The notes under the pieces are model-generated. The model saw only the letters and a program-made list of their open reading frames with translations. It was not told the origin of the DNA and did not search any database. The position numbers and the translations under genes are program-made. From Planctomycetota bacterium (lineage in GTDB: Bacteria; Planctomycetota; Planctomycetia; Planctomycetales; Planctomycetaceae): 64,000 nucleotides of DNA. This document shows, piece after piece, positions 1 to 8,904 of this stretch. The first letter of the stretch is position 1. Each line of letters opens with the position of its first letter. The DNA lies in assembly GCA_027623235.1 (NCBI GenBank), contig JAQBVJ010000024.1, positions 1 to 64,000 of the forward strand, written 5' to 3'.

Positions 1-60
1 GCTACCGTGGGCTGATGCCCACGGCTATGTGCTGTCGCCGCTTCGCGGCTGAACTGTGCA
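1..60. repeat. REP-like hairpin element
   Basis: Two adjacent hairpins are visible. The first has perfect 8-base arms, CCGTGGGC at 5-12 and GCCCACGG at 17-24, with a TGAT loop. The second has arms GCCGC (37-41) and GCGGC (45-49) around TTC. No gene covers this stretch. It resembles other short palindromes between genes in this window, so I read it as a dispersed intergenic hairpin element. Family membership is an inference because only one copy is in view. Confidence 0.5.
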
Positions 61-126
61 ACTTCAAAACTCACGCTTCGGGTGACTTCCTGGCAGAGGT
101 CGTCACGCCGGGATGAAGAACCCGGT

Positions 127-723
127 TCAGCCCATCCAGTCAGGTTCGCGGAAAACACTTTTGACGGCGAGCTTGAAGCCGGGCAGGATCGGCTTCTCGC
201 AACCTTCACCGATCCAGTCGGGCGAGGCCTCGAGGTACTCATTCGCCTCAAACATCGCCGTGCCGGATGAGGTGTGGACGCAGACGTTTCGTGATTCAGT
301 ATCGACCACCCAGACAACGGCGACTCCCCACTTGAGGTACAGCGGCACGCGATGCGGCAGCCCCTGTCGTCGGTCCCGGGACGACGCGATTTCCACGACG
401 AGAGCCGGGCGGGTTTCTGTGATCGCTTTGTCCATTTCCTCCCAGCGGCTGCCGGAAACGAAGTAGCTGATCGGCGGGCAGTAAACGGAATCCGGACTTC
501 GCTTCACGATCAGGCCGAGCTCGAAGCACGCATAGCCGATCGTCGTTCGCTGAACGTGTTCGGCGAGCGCTTTGGCGATGTTCAGCACGGCGGTGCCGTG
601 CTTTGACGGTGGCGGTTCGAGTGAAACGGGCTCGCCGAGGATCAGCTCGGACCAGCGGCCGAGCTCTTCCAGCTCATGCCGGTTCTCGACAAATTCTTCG
701 GCAGTCTGGCATCGCATGAGCAT
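127..723 (-). CDS. Uma2-family (DUF820) restriction-endonuclease-like protein
   Basis: This 198-residue protein matches the Uma2/DUF820 fold, a PD-(D/E)XK nuclease-like family that is abundant in cyanobacteria and planctomycetes and of mostly unknown role. Visible family features are the N-terminal TAEEF...ELILGEPV start, PALVVEIASSRDR with the conserved Glu, and YLKWGVAVVWVVD near residues 125-140. The usual PD motif of the active site reads CPPISYF here, so the expected Asp is Pro. This may be a lineage variant or a loss of catalysis. Its ATG overlaps the stop of the upstream TerC-family gene by one base (TAATG), which suggests coupled translation. Confidence 0.75.
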   Translation of the reverse strand: MLMRCQTAEEFVENRHELEELGRWSELILGEPVSLEPPPSKHGTAVLNIAKALAEHVQRTTIGYACFELGLIVKRSPDSVYCPPISYFVSGSRWEEMDKAITETRPALVVEIASSRDRRQGLPHRVPLYLKWGVAVVWVVDTESRNVCVHTSSGTAMFEANEYLEASPDWIGEGCEKPILPGFKLAVKSVFREPDWMG

Positions 724-1535
724 TACGAACCTTCTGAAGCGGAAGCGGCTTTGGCTTCTCTGATCGCTTTCATTTCTCGGGATTGGGTGCGGACGCGAAT
801 GTTGAGCATCTCAACGAGCAGTGCGAACGCCATCGCAAAGTAAATGTAATTCTTGTCAAAGTGAGACCCGGCTCCTTCGGCAACCAGCATCACGCCGATG
901 AGCATCAGGAAGCTCAGCGCGAGCATCTTGACTGTTGGATGCCGCTCGATAAAGCCGCTGACCCGCTCAGCGAAAACCAGCATCACGATGACAGAAACGA
1001 CAATCGCGCCGATCATCACGCCGAGGCCCTGCTTCGTCGGACCTTCTTCACCCGAGTTGATCATGCCGACGGCGGTGATGACCGAGTCCAGCGAGAAGAT
1101 CACATCCAGCATCGCGATCTGAACGAGGGCTCCGGCAAATGTCACCTTCTCCTGCTCGTCGGGAATGCCGTCCTCGTCCTCTTCGACCTTGTCGTGAATC
1201 TCGGTGACGCTCTTATAGAGAAGGAACAGCCCGCCGAAGATCAAAATGAGATCTTTGATCGAGACTTCGTTGACGTTTTTCGTCAGCCACTCGCCGGACA
1301 GACCGAGCGATGCGAGATGAAAGATCGGCTCCACGAGCGTCATGATCCAGGAGATCGACATCAGCAGGCCGATCCGCATGGCCAGTGCGAGAAGCAGGCC
1401 CAGGCGTCGTCCCTTCGCCTGCTGACTGGCCGGCAGTTTCCCTGTGATGATCGCGATGAAGACGATGTTGTCGATGCCCAGGACAATCTCCATCAGCGTC
1501 AGGGCAAAGAAAGCAATAATCAGCTCTGTGGTCAT
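723..1535 (-). CDS. TerC-family integral membrane protein
   Basis: A 270-residue multi-pass membrane protein of the TerC/YoaE family, whose members are linked to metal-ion homeostasis or efflux during secretion. The family's two acidic membrane motifs are present, GIDNIVF near residue 20 and FSLDSV in the central half, with about seven hydrophobic segments separated by a charged cytoplasmic loop (EEDEDGIPDEQEK). I start at the ATG at 1535, giving the typical N-terminus MTTELIIAFFALTLMEI. A longer reading to 1664 adds 43 residues with no family match. Substrate cannot be told from sequence. Confidence 0.85.
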   Translation of the reverse strand: MTTELIIAFFALTLMEIVLGIDNIVFIAIITGKLPASQQAKGRRLGLLLALAMRIGLLMSISWIMTLVEPIFHLASLGLSGEWLTKNVNEVSIKDLILIFGGLFLLYKSVTEIHDKVEEDEDGIPDEQEKVTFAGALVQIAMLDVIFSLDSVITAVGMINSGEEGPTKQGLGVMIGAIVVSVIVMLVFAERVSGFIERHPTVKMLALSFLMLIGVMLVAEGAGSHFDKNYIYFAMAFALLVEMLNIRVRTQSREMKAIREAKAASASEGS

Positions 1536-1709
1536 GAGTGAGTCCGATGGGAGGCAGCTCGACGGCATCTGAGCGACCACTGTAGTCGGGCCGCGCGGCA
1601 AATCCAAAAGACGCACAATGGCCGGGCAGGGCAAGTGTGTTTCCTGGCGGGAGGCTGGGATCAAGAGGGGGCCAGGCCGATCGGAACGTCTCTGCCGGGG
1701 CTGGTTCGA

Positions 1710-2858
1710 CTACAAGGCATTTCGCCGTAACGCGATGGCAGTCATGTCGTCCAGTTGAGGGTGCTCGCCGGAGAAGTCCTGAGCGCTCTGGAAGACCTGC
1801 TCGATCACCGTCGAAACAGGGATCTCCTGGTGACCCTTCAATTCCGACAGCATCCGCTCTTTGCCGAACAGGCTGCCATCGGTCGATCGAGCTTCCTCAA
1901 TCCCATCTGTCGGCAGGAAGATCATCTCACCCGGCTGAAGCTGGATCGGGTCGGACGTCGCGATGTCCAGAACCGGGAACAGGCCCAGCACAGCACCGGT
2001 GCTCGGCAGTTCCTCGTGGGATCCGTCCGTGCGAATCAGAAACGCGCGGTGGCCCGCACCGGCTTAGGTGAAGGATCGGCCGGCCGGATCCAGAAGAATG
2101 AAAAACAGCGTGGTGAAACGCGAATTGGTCGGACTGGTTAAGACCGCGTTGGTCCGCCTCAGGATTTGGCAAAGGTCATTATGAGTCTCCTGGAGGTCCT
2201 GCCACGCATGCGCGAGAGCGTGCAGACACGCTCGCGTTTCGGCCATTTTCAACGCCGGGGCGAGGCCGTGTCCGGCGACGTCGGCGACGACAACTCCCAG
2301 GCGGTCATTCGCCATCGGGATGAAGTCGTAGTAGTCGCCAGAGACGTGATTGGCCGGGACAGAATTTCCGGCAATCTCAAAACCATCAATGTCCGGAGCC
2401 AGATCCGGGTAGAGACTGTTCTGAACTTTCTGTGCCGATTCCAGTTCGTGCTCCATGCTGCGCCGCTGAACACGTTCCAGAGCAAACTGGATCACCCGGT
2501 TCAGGTGATTGCTCTCGTCGAAGCTCGCCTTCACGACGTAGTCCTGGGCTCCGCCGCGAACCGCCTCCAGAGCGATCGACTCGTCCGACATTCCGCTCAA
2601 CACCACAATTGGCACTTCGCGGAATTTCCTGTGGAGGTTGCGAAACGTGTCGAGCCCGGAGCTGTCCGGCAGGTTCAAATCGAGCAGGACCAGGTCGATT
2701 CGATGATTGGCAAGCTGCTGCTGCGCCTCGGCCAGCGTTTCGACTTCCGATGTGAAAAACGCTCGCGTCAGCTCGCGTTCGAGCTGGATCTTCAACAGGT
2801 GGACCGCGGTTGGGCTGTCCTCAATGATCAGCAAATGCAGAGGCAGTTCTGATTTCAT
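1710..2858 (-). pseudogene. REC-SpoIIE/PP2C phosphatase interrupted by in-frame TAA
   Basis: Residues 1-125 form a receiver domain (LIIEDSPTAV, phospho-acceptor Asp60 in LVLLDLNLP, Lys in YVVKAS). From about residue 145 a SpoIIE/RsbU-type PP2C domain follows (SGDYYDFI, VVADVAGHG). At codon 265 (2064-2066) a TAA interrupts the frame. The same frame then continues without a shift through AGAGHRAFLIRTDG, LPTDGIEEA and DDMTAIALRR to a stop at 1710-1712. The family normally has Tyr at this place (FTYAGAGH), so TAC or TAT to TAA explains it. The truncated product would lack the second metal-binding half. It is divergent from the chemosensory locus and is probably that locus's phosphatase. Sequencing error is a real alternative. 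Confidence 0.85.
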
Positions 2859-3083
2859 GGCGGATCAGTTTCCGACTGGCAGTTCGTGTGAGCGCACATA
2901 CTGCCAAGGGTCCGCCGTGATATCATACTCTTTCACAAAAGTCTATTCCCGCGGCCAGGTTTTCATCGGAGAGCCTGACCGGGATCCGACAGGATCTGCA
3001 GCGGAGTCGCGGCAGGGGATGCACGACAGACTGGCAGCTGGTAACCTCGACGGGTCAGTCACGTCACTTTGTCGGGAGTCATC

Positions 3084-3488
3084 GTGGCTCAGGAATTCGC
3101 TATTTTTTCGCTTGCCGATTCGCAGTTCGCTCTTGGCGTCAGCCACGTTCGCGAAGTTCTGCGTGCCGCCGCGCTGTCGGCCTCGCCAGACCGTCCGGGG
3201 CTGGAGGGACTGTTCAATCTGCGCGGAGAAGTGATTCCCGTCGTCGATCTTCGCGCGAAGCTGGGCATTCCTTCCTGCAAGATTGAAGCCACCGATTTTC
3301 TCATCGTCTTTGGCAATGATTTTCAGACGGCCGCTTTGAGGACCGAGAGCGCGGTGCAGCTGGAGTCGGTCGGTGAATCCAGCATCGAGTCTTCGTCCGA
3401 GGGCGGCTTGATCGGCGGGACAATTCGAATTCACGAGAAGGTTGTTTCTTTGTTGAGTGCGCGAGCGCTGCTCGAACTGACCGCGTGA
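3084..3488 (+). CDS. cheW: CheW-like coupling protein
   Basis: A 134-residue single CheW domain. It contains the core pattern FALGVSHVREVLR, GLEGLFNLRGEVIPVVDLRAKLG and a final IRIHEKVVSLLSARALL strand-helix. CheW proteins link chemoreceptors to the CheA kinase at the inner face of the membrane. I choose the GTG at 3084 because a GGGAG ribosome site lies five bases upstream; a TTG at 3069 is the longer alternative. It is the first gene of the rightward chemosensory locus and corresponds by position to WspB of Wsp-type systems. Confidence 0.88.
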   Translation: MAQEFAIFSLADSQFALGVSHVREVLRAAALSASPDRPGLEGLFNLRGEVIPVVDLRAKLGIPSCKIEATDFLIVFGNDFQTAALRTESAVQLESVGESSIESSSEGGLIGGTIRIHEKVVSLLSARALLELTA

Positions 3489-3540
3489 CCGAATCTGGAA
3501 ATTGAAGCACGACTGACAATGGAATCGGAGTTCTGCAGAT

Positions 3541-3594
3541 TGTCGCCTTTCGCTCAGCGAAAGAACGCGTCCTTTCGCGGAGCGAAAGGCGACA
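3541..3594. repeat. Intergenic inverted repeat (REP-like)
   Basis: Perfect 15-base arms lie at 3541-3555 and 3580-3594. Each half also holds its own near-palindrome of the form CTTTCGC-N3-GCGAAAG (around 3547-3563 and 3572-3588). The element sits between cheW and cheR, with no T-run typical of a terminator. Transcription through it would give a cruciform or double hairpin. Whether it attenuates, protects mRNA or is a mobile REP copy cannot be decided here. Confidence 0.7.
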
Positions 3595-3640
3595 TTCAAC
3601 GATCAGCCGACACTACTCTTAAGGAAAGGCAGGAACGGGA

Positions 3641-5053
3641 ATGGAGCCGGCGATGAGAAGCCTGCTGGAATTCCTTTCCCACCACACCGGGTTCCGCCTG
3701 TCTTACGATCGCGATGCCGCACTGACCGATGGAATCCGGCGAGCGATCAAGCGGGCTGGCATTTCCGACGTCGCGGATTATCTGTCGCACATTCAAAACG
3801 ACCAGGCCGCTTTTGATGATCTCCTCGCGGAAGTGACCGTCGGGGAGACTTATTTCTTTCGGGAACCGGATCAACTGGAGGCTCTTCGGAAGGTCATCCT
3901 GCCGGAGATTCTGTCGCGCAAGGGCCGCGATCATCTGGTTCGAATCTGGAGTTCCGCCTGTTCCACGGGCGAGGAACCGTGGTCTCTCGCGATGGCCTGC
4001 CGGACGGCCGGAGTTGGCGATCAGTGCCGCATCCTCGCGACGGACATCTCGCGTGAGTCGCTTCAAAAAGCAGAGCGTGGTACTTACCGGCAATGGTCCT
4101 TGCGCGGTCCGTCGCGCGAACTGACCGGTTCGCTGCTGCATCAGGCTGTCGGCGGCTGGCAGATTGATGACTCGCTGCGTAAGCACGTCAACTTTGAGTA
4201 CCTCAACCTGGCACTCGACGCTTACCCGTCACTGGCGACCGGGACATGGGGTTGCGATGTCATCTTCTGCCGAAACGTGCTGATCTATTTCGACCAGAAG
4301 TCGATCGAGGCAGTCGTGCGACGGCTGTACGACTCGCTGAGTCCCGGCGGCTGGCTCGTTCTGGCCTCCACCGATCCGTCCGTGACCCAGATGGCGCCTT
4401 TTGAGCTTGTTGAGGCGGGTGCCTGTTTCGTTTATCGACGGCCGCTCGTCACCGCCTCGCCGTCGCCGACAGTGACCGTCGAAACACAACCGTTCGCGTT
4501 CGACGAGTGGGTGTTTGACGATGAGGATCCGGGCCTGACCGATTCGACAATCGTGGCCAGTGGTGACGTGGCGATTCAAGCCGCTCAGGAAGCCCTGCAT
4601 GAGGGGGATTTCGAGCGTGTCCGCGAACTGACCGAGGCGCGAATCGACCACCCCTTCGCGACCGCACTGCTGATACGAGCGCTTGCCGGTCAGGATACGG
4701 TCAAGGCCGAACAGGCCTGCGCGGTCGCCGTCGACCGTCACCCCGCGTTTGAGGAACTTCAATATCTGCATTCAATTCTGCTGCTGGACCTGAACCGGTA
4801 CCGCGAAGCGGAACAGGCCGCGAGGAAAACGCTGTTCCTGCGGAGCGACCTGGCGATCGGTCATTTCACTCTCGGCATGATTCTGCAGCGGTCCGGCCGG
4901 ACTCAGGATGCGGGAAGGTCCTTCCGGAACGCTGCTCGAATCTGCCAGCGACTGCCTCCCGAAACGGTGATCCCGCTTTCCGACGGCGAACAAGCCGGGC
5001 GACTGCTGCAGATGGCAAGCCAGCACCTCGCCATGATCGGCGCAGGCGAGTAG
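3641..5053 (+). CDS. cheR: CheR-type MCP methyltransferase with C-terminal TPR domain
   Basis: A 470-residue protein. Residues 1-60 are the CheR N-terminal helical domain. The SAM-dependent methyltransferase domain follows, with VTVGETYFFRE, SSACSTGEEPWSLAM (SAM-binding loop) and FCRNVLIYF. After about residue 290 comes a helical TPR-like tail (ALHEGDFERVRELTEARI; YREAEQAARKTLFLRSDLAIGHFTLGMI). The enzyme methylates glutamates on chemoreceptors for adaptation. The TPR tail is typical of WspC-like CheR proteins from non-flagellar chemosensory systems. A second ATG four codons downstream is also possible as the start. Confidence 0.93.
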   Translation: MEPAMRSLLEFLSHHTGFRLSYDRDAALTDGIRRAIKRAGISDVADYLSHIQNDQAAFDDLLAEVTVGETYFFREPDQLEALRKVILPEILSRKGRDHLVRIWSSACSTGEEPWSLAMACRTAGVGDQCRILATDISRESLQKAERGTYRQWSLRGPSRELTGSLLHQAVGGWQIDDSLRKHVNFEYLNLALDAYPSLATGTWGCDVIFCRNVLIYFDQKSIEAVVRRLYDSLSPGGWLVLASTDPSVTQMAPFELVEAGACFVYRRPLVTASPSPTVTVETQPFAFDEWVFDDEDPGLTDSTIVASGDVAIQAAQEALHEGDFERVRELTEARIDHPFATALLIRALAGQDTVKAEQACAVAVDRHPAFEELQYLHSILLLDLNRYREAEQAARKTLFLRSDLAIGHFTLGMILQRSGRTQDAGRSFRNAARICQRLPPETVIPLSDGEQAGRLLQMASQHLAMIGAGE

Positions 5054-5534
5054 TGCTCTGTCGGAGCGGAAAAGTGACAGAGCGGAAAAGTGGCAGAGCG
5101 AAAAAGTGGGGTCAGCATCCTGCTTGCCGACGTCCTGTGGCCGGACATCGCAAGCTGGAAGCTTACGCCACTGAAACTGCGACTCGTCAATTCAGCCCAG
5201 ACAAGGCAGTCGTCCTTCGTTCAAAGGTGAATGTCCGGGAAGCGAAACTCGCCGGGAGTTTCGGAAGTTCGTGACTGGCCAGACGACCTGGCGACTTCCG
5301 TGTGGCACGCCCCGTTTCGCGGAGCGTGACGGCGACTTCCGACCAGACAACTCGTCAGCTCGTGCCAATCCGGTCCAGTCGATGGGGAGCCGCCGTAATT
5401 CGGCAGGACTGGCGCGACGAAGAAAACCCGGTGCTGATGGCCGTTCGGCGTATGGCCGAACTGATTTCGCTTATCCATGACTCATCCCGTTGGTATGGTG
5501 TTTTCTGCCGGAACATCCTGGGGAAAGTACAACC
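5054..5534. other. Gene-free stretch with a 16-base tandem repeat
   Basis: No convincing gene lies here. Near the start, at 5064-5111, three consecutive 16-base copies of a GAGCGGAAAAGTG-containing unit occur; the third copy carries a G-to-A change. Around 5310-5335 a CGTTTCGCGGAGCG stretch resembles the hairpin element at 3541-3594. Open frames crossing the region have no start signal or recognisable protein. It may be the leader of the following CheW gene, but no promoter is clear. Confidence 0.5.
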
Positions 5535-6137
5535 GTGTCACCCGACTCACAATTTGATTTCAAACGGGCGCGTGCGCGGCTGGACGAGCTGCGTGGTGCG
5601 ATCGACTCTTCAAAGGCGGGGCCTGAACATTCAGCGGCGCTGCTCAAGGAACGGGCGGTCGCCTACGCGCTCGCTCCCGAGCGGACGCTGCTCGCTTCCG
5701 AGCAGTTCGAAATCCTCTTGTTCCGGTTCTGCGGCGAGCAGTACGCGATCGAGTCTCATTTTGTCTCTGAGGTGTTGCGTGCCCCGGCGGTCACGGACGT
5801 CCCGGGAACTCCCAGGCTGCTGCGGGGGATCGCCAATCTGCGCGGCGGGATCCTCGCCATCATGGACCTGTCCGGACTGCTCGGCACGACTCCTGAAGAG
5901 GGTCAAACGGAGTGGGTTCTGGTTCTCGGTGAGGAACGCGACGAACTGGGCATTGCCGTGGATGAGGTTGTCGAAGTCACCCGCGTCCGCACCGACGAAG
6001 TGCTGCCGCCCGCTCGAGCCGCACGCGAAATCTGCCGCGACTGGATTCGCGGAGTCACGCGTGAGGCGACCGTGATTCTGGACGGGCGAGCGATTCTGAA
6101 TGACCAGCGACTCCAGATCGATATCCCGGAGCTGTAA
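5535..6137 (+). CDS. cheW: CheW-like protein with N-terminal extension
   Basis: A 200-residue protein with about 70 leading residues (FDFKRARARLDELRG, rich in charged helix-formers) before a CheW domain: EILLFRFCGEQYAIESHFVSEVLR, PRLLRGIANLRGGILAIMDLSGLLG and a final VTREATVILDGRAIL. The N-terminal extension is the WspD pattern. The GTG at 5535 is chosen as start because GGGGAAAG lies eight bases upstream; a TTG at 5490 would add 15 unconvincing residues. It probably forms signalling arrays with the MCP and CheA encoded next. Confidence 0.88.
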   Translation: MSPDSQFDFKRARARLDELRGAIDSSKAGPEHSAALLKERAVAYALAPERTLLASEQFEILLFRFCGEQYAIESHFVSEVLRAPAVTDVPGTPRLLRGIANLRGGILAIMDLSGLLGTTPEEGQTEWVLVLGEERDELGIAVDEVVEVTRVRTDEVLPPARAAREICRDWIRGVTREATVILDGRAILNDQRLQIDIPEL

Positions 6138-6217
6138 GCACCCGCAAAAAAATAAGTGTCAGCCCCGAAACAGCTTCCCGGAAATCGACTTCGACTGACC
6201 CGATGACACCGATAGTA

Positions 6218-6276
6218 AGGAAGGCAGGAAAGCAGGAATTCCGATTCGCAGATCTTCCTGTCTTCCTGCTTTCCTA
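6218..6276. repeat. Intergenic inverted repeat with AGGAAGGCAGGAAA-type arms
   Basis: Arms at about 6219-6239 and 6256-6276 pair at 18 of 21 positions around a 16-base loop. A second, outer pair of related sequences (AGTGTC...CGAAACA near 6155-6172 and its inverted form near 6301-6327) flanks it, so the 273-base gap between the CheW and MCP genes holds a nested inverted structure. An AAGGAAAGGCAGGAA motif resembling one arm also occurs just before cheR (about 3619). There is no terminator T-run. Confidence 0.6.
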
Positions 6277-6411
6277 ATTCTTACACATGAAAATCAGGAA
6301 GTTGTTTCGGACACATTCCTAAGTGTCGCCAGTCATCACTTCGCCGGTCCTGACCTGGCCCTGGCTGCCTGATGAAAACTGCTGATCGACTCACGACGAA
6401 CCGGATTCCTC

Positions 6412-8904
6412 ATGCCTGAACCCACTTCACCGGAAGCGACCGGTTTCCTTGACACGCTGCTGAATCGGCTCGCCGGTTTGTCGCTGCGCTGGCAGATCTC
6501 CGCGTTTGCTTGTCTCTCTGTTCTTGTCAGTCTGTTCGCAATGGGCTCAATCGCTTTCAGTGAGTCCGCGGCAATCCTGACCGACATGACGCTCAGCCAG
6601 TTTGAAACAGAAGCGACTGCGGCTGTCCAGGGAATTGAACGGACATTGCAGGAAAGCCGCATCGACGTGTTGCAGACACCGCAGTTTCCCCCCGTACCGG
6701 GAATCATTCGATGTCTGGATGCCAACGGAACGGACCCTGAACAGGCAGGCTCGACTCTGGAAGTCTGGGTCGAGCGACTGGAGACGATTGCGTCCGCTCA
6801 GATGCGGCAGCGGCCAGCGCGGATCTCGGCGTCGCTGGTGGGTGCCAGTGGCGAGGAATTGATGCGGGTCGAGCGTCGTGGCAGCGTGGTTGCTCCTGCG
6901 GAAACACTCAGCGACTTCTCGACTGACGACGCGTTCATCCAACGAGCCCTGAAGGCGTCCCCCGACCAGGTGATCATCTCGGCGATGGAGCGAACCGGCG
7001 GGCAGCAGGTCCTTCGCCTGGCGACTCCGTACTTTGACCTGACAGGGCAGGCCCGCGGCGTTTTCGTCATCGCGCTGGACGGGGACGTGTTACTTCGGTC
7101 CGGTGCCGCGCTCATCGTAAAAGCGAGTGTCGACATCGTCGACGAGACCGGGGCGTTTCTTCTGTCGAGGGACACTCCGCAGAACGTGGTCAATTCCACT
7201 CTCTACAAAGACGTCAAGCCGGTCCGGGCAAAGCTGCTGGCCGACCCGTCTTCGCCGGACAGTTTCCGGGAATTGATCGATGGCCACCTCCGCCCGGATG
7301 GCGTGACGCTGCTGGGGACGTATCAGAAATTTCACTACGCCGAGGAAGACCCCTCTCGCTTCTGGGCGGTCGCCGTTGACGTGCCGGCGGACCAGGCTCT
7401 CATCCCCGTCACAAATCTTGCCTGGCGATTCTGGATGGTCGGATCGTTGATCATCGTGGCAGCGATCATCGTGTCGCTTTTCGGGGCGACCGGGCTGACG
7501 TCCGCGCTGGGAACGGTCACGCGGACAGCCGACGAGATCGCCGGAGGAAATCTCGACGCCAGAATGCCAGCCATCCGTCCGATCGGTGAAATCCGGACGC
7601 TGGCCGATTCAGTCCGTGCGATGGCCGCCAGACTGCGAACGGCCCTTCAAGACACCCGCGAAAAAGAAAAACGCACGGCTGCCATTCTGAACTCCACGGC
7701 TGATGCCATTTTGACGATCGACACCGCCGGGAAAGTGCTGTCGGCCAACGCCGCCGCCGGAAAGCTGTTCCGCGTTTCCGTTGTCGAACTGACGGATTCC
7801 AGCGCCGGGCGATTTGTGCCGGCTCTGACCAGCAGTGAGGCCCAGTTCGATTCTTCGGAACTGGCCGCGGGCGAAATCCGGATGCTCGGTGGAGAAAACG
7901 AAGTGGAGGGTCTGAGGTCTGACGGTTCCCGCGTGTCGCTGTCTCTTCGCGTGGCGGAGATGGAGTATTCCGGGGAACGGCTTTTTATCGCGACGATCCA
8001 GGACATTACGGAACGTCATCGGATCGAAGTCGAACGTCAGCGGATTTTTGATGCCGTCCGCAGTGCGGTGAAACGGCTGGCGGCAGCCAGCAGCGAAATT
8101 CAGGCGCAGACGACTCAGCAGGCGGCGACCGCTTCGCAGCAGGCCTCCAGCATTGCCGAAACGACGTCGACCGTGAAGGAGATTGCCGAGACGGCCAGCC
8201 AGTCGACCAGCCGCGCGGAAGAAGTCGCAGGCTCCGCCCGACGCGCCGACGAGGTCAGTCGGTCCGGGCGGGATGCCGTCGAGGAAACGATCTCCGCGAT
8301 GAAGCGGGTCCGTGAGCAGACAGAAACGACGGCTCAGAACATCCTCACACTTTCTGAGCGGGCTCAGACGATCGGCAACCTGATCGCCACGGTGAATGAA
8401 ATCGCGGATCAGACCAACCTGCTCGCACTGAACGCGGCGATTGAAGCGTCGCGGGCCGGCGAGCACGGCAAAGGCTTCGCGGTCGTCGCGACAGAAGTCA
8501 AAACACTCGCCGGGCAGTCTCGAAAAGCGACCGACCAGGTCCGGCAGATCCTCGGTGAGATTCAGCAGGCAACGAACACGGCGGTCATGTCGACCGAACA
8601 GGGGACGCGATCCGTCGAGTCTGCCGAGAAGGTCGTTGGCCGGGCGAGCCAGACGATTTCGGAACTGGCGAAGACGATCAGCGAAGCGGCGAGGGCGGCT
8701 CAACAAATTGTTGCTTCGGCCGGGCAGCAGGCAACCGGCATGGAGCAGATTCGCGACGCCATGTCGCAGATCGATGTTGCGACACGGCAGACTCTGACTG
8801 CGACACGGCAGACGGAAGAATCGGCGCGTGACATGGCACGGCTCGGGCAGGAACTGCAGTCGCTGGTGACGCAGTCTGCCGGGGAGGACGGTCGCAATGG
8901 TTGA
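6412..8904 (+). CDS. Methyl-accepting chemotaxis protein with PAS domain
   Basis: An 830-residue chemoreceptor. Transmembrane helix 1 lies near residues 26-48, then an extracytoplasmic sensor of about 290 residues of Cache-like appearance ([11 protein letters not shown]-type end, [12 protein letters not shown]-like strand), transmembrane helix 2 near 340-366, HAMP, a PAS domain ([29 protein letters not shown], near 423-540) and the MCP signalling domain with hairpin tip [22 protein letters not shown] between HAMP and the signalling helices suggests a second, cytoplasmic input. It overlaps cheA by 8 bases. The sensor ligand is unknown. Confidence 0.93.
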   Translation: MPEPTSPEATGFLDTLLNRLAGLSLRWQISAFACLSVLVSLFAMGSIAFSESAAILTDMTLSQFETEATAAVQGIERTLQESRIDVLQTPQFPPVPGIIRCLDANGTDPEQAGSTLEVWVERLETIASAQMRQRPARISASLVGASGEELMRVERRGSVVAPAETLSDFSTDDAFIQRALKASPDQVIISAMERTGGQQVLRLATPYFDLTGQARGVFVIALDGDVLLRSGAALIVKASVDIVDETGAFLLSRDTPQNVVNSTLYKDVKPVRAKLLADPSSPDSFRELIDGHLRPDGVTLLGTYQKFHYAEEDPSRFWAVAVDVPADQALIPVTNLAWRFWMVGSLIIVAAIIVSLFGATGLTSALGTVTRTADEIAGGNLDARMPAIRPIGEIRTLADSVRAMAARLRTALQDTREKEKRTAAILNSTADAILTIDTAGKVLSANAAAGKLFRVSVVELTDSSAGRFVPALTSSEAQFDSSELAAGEIRMLGGENEVEGLRSDGSRVSLSLRVAEMEYSGERLFIATIQDITERHRIEVERQRIFDAVRSAVKRLAAASSEIQAQTTQQAATASQQASSIAETTSTVKEIAETASQSTSRAEEVAGSARRADEVSRSGRDAVEETISAMKRVREQTETTAQNILTLSERAQTIGNLIATVNEIADQTNLLALNAAIEASRAGEHGKGFAVVATEVKTLAGQSRKATDQVRQILGEIQQATNTAVMSTEQGTRSVESAEKVVGRASQTISELAKTISEAARAAQQIVASAGQQATGMEQIRDAMSQIDVATRQTLTATRQTEESARDMARLGQELQSLVTQSAGEDGRNG

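Noticed and set aside
783-1541. Plus-strand frame of 252 codons opposite the TerC gene
   Set aside because: Rich in His, Asp and Arg with no domain; it is the complement of a conserved membrane protein.
1536-1664. Longer N-terminus for the TerC-family protein
   Set aside because: The extra 43 residues are Pro/Arg-rich without membrane segments, while the ATG at 1535 gives the conserved family start.
2943-3599. Minus-strand open frame of about 218 codons covering the first cheW
   Set aside because: It lies opposite a clear CheW domain, ends inside the intergenic inverted repeat, and encodes no recognisable protein.
5064-5111. Short direct repeats considered as a CRISPR array
   Set aside because: The units are 16 bases, directly adjacent with no spacers, and no cas gene is present in the window.
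5302-6075. Plus-strand frame of 257 codons overlapping the second cheW
   Set aside because: It is in a different frame from the clear CheW domain and is Arg/Ser-rich, a typical shadow.
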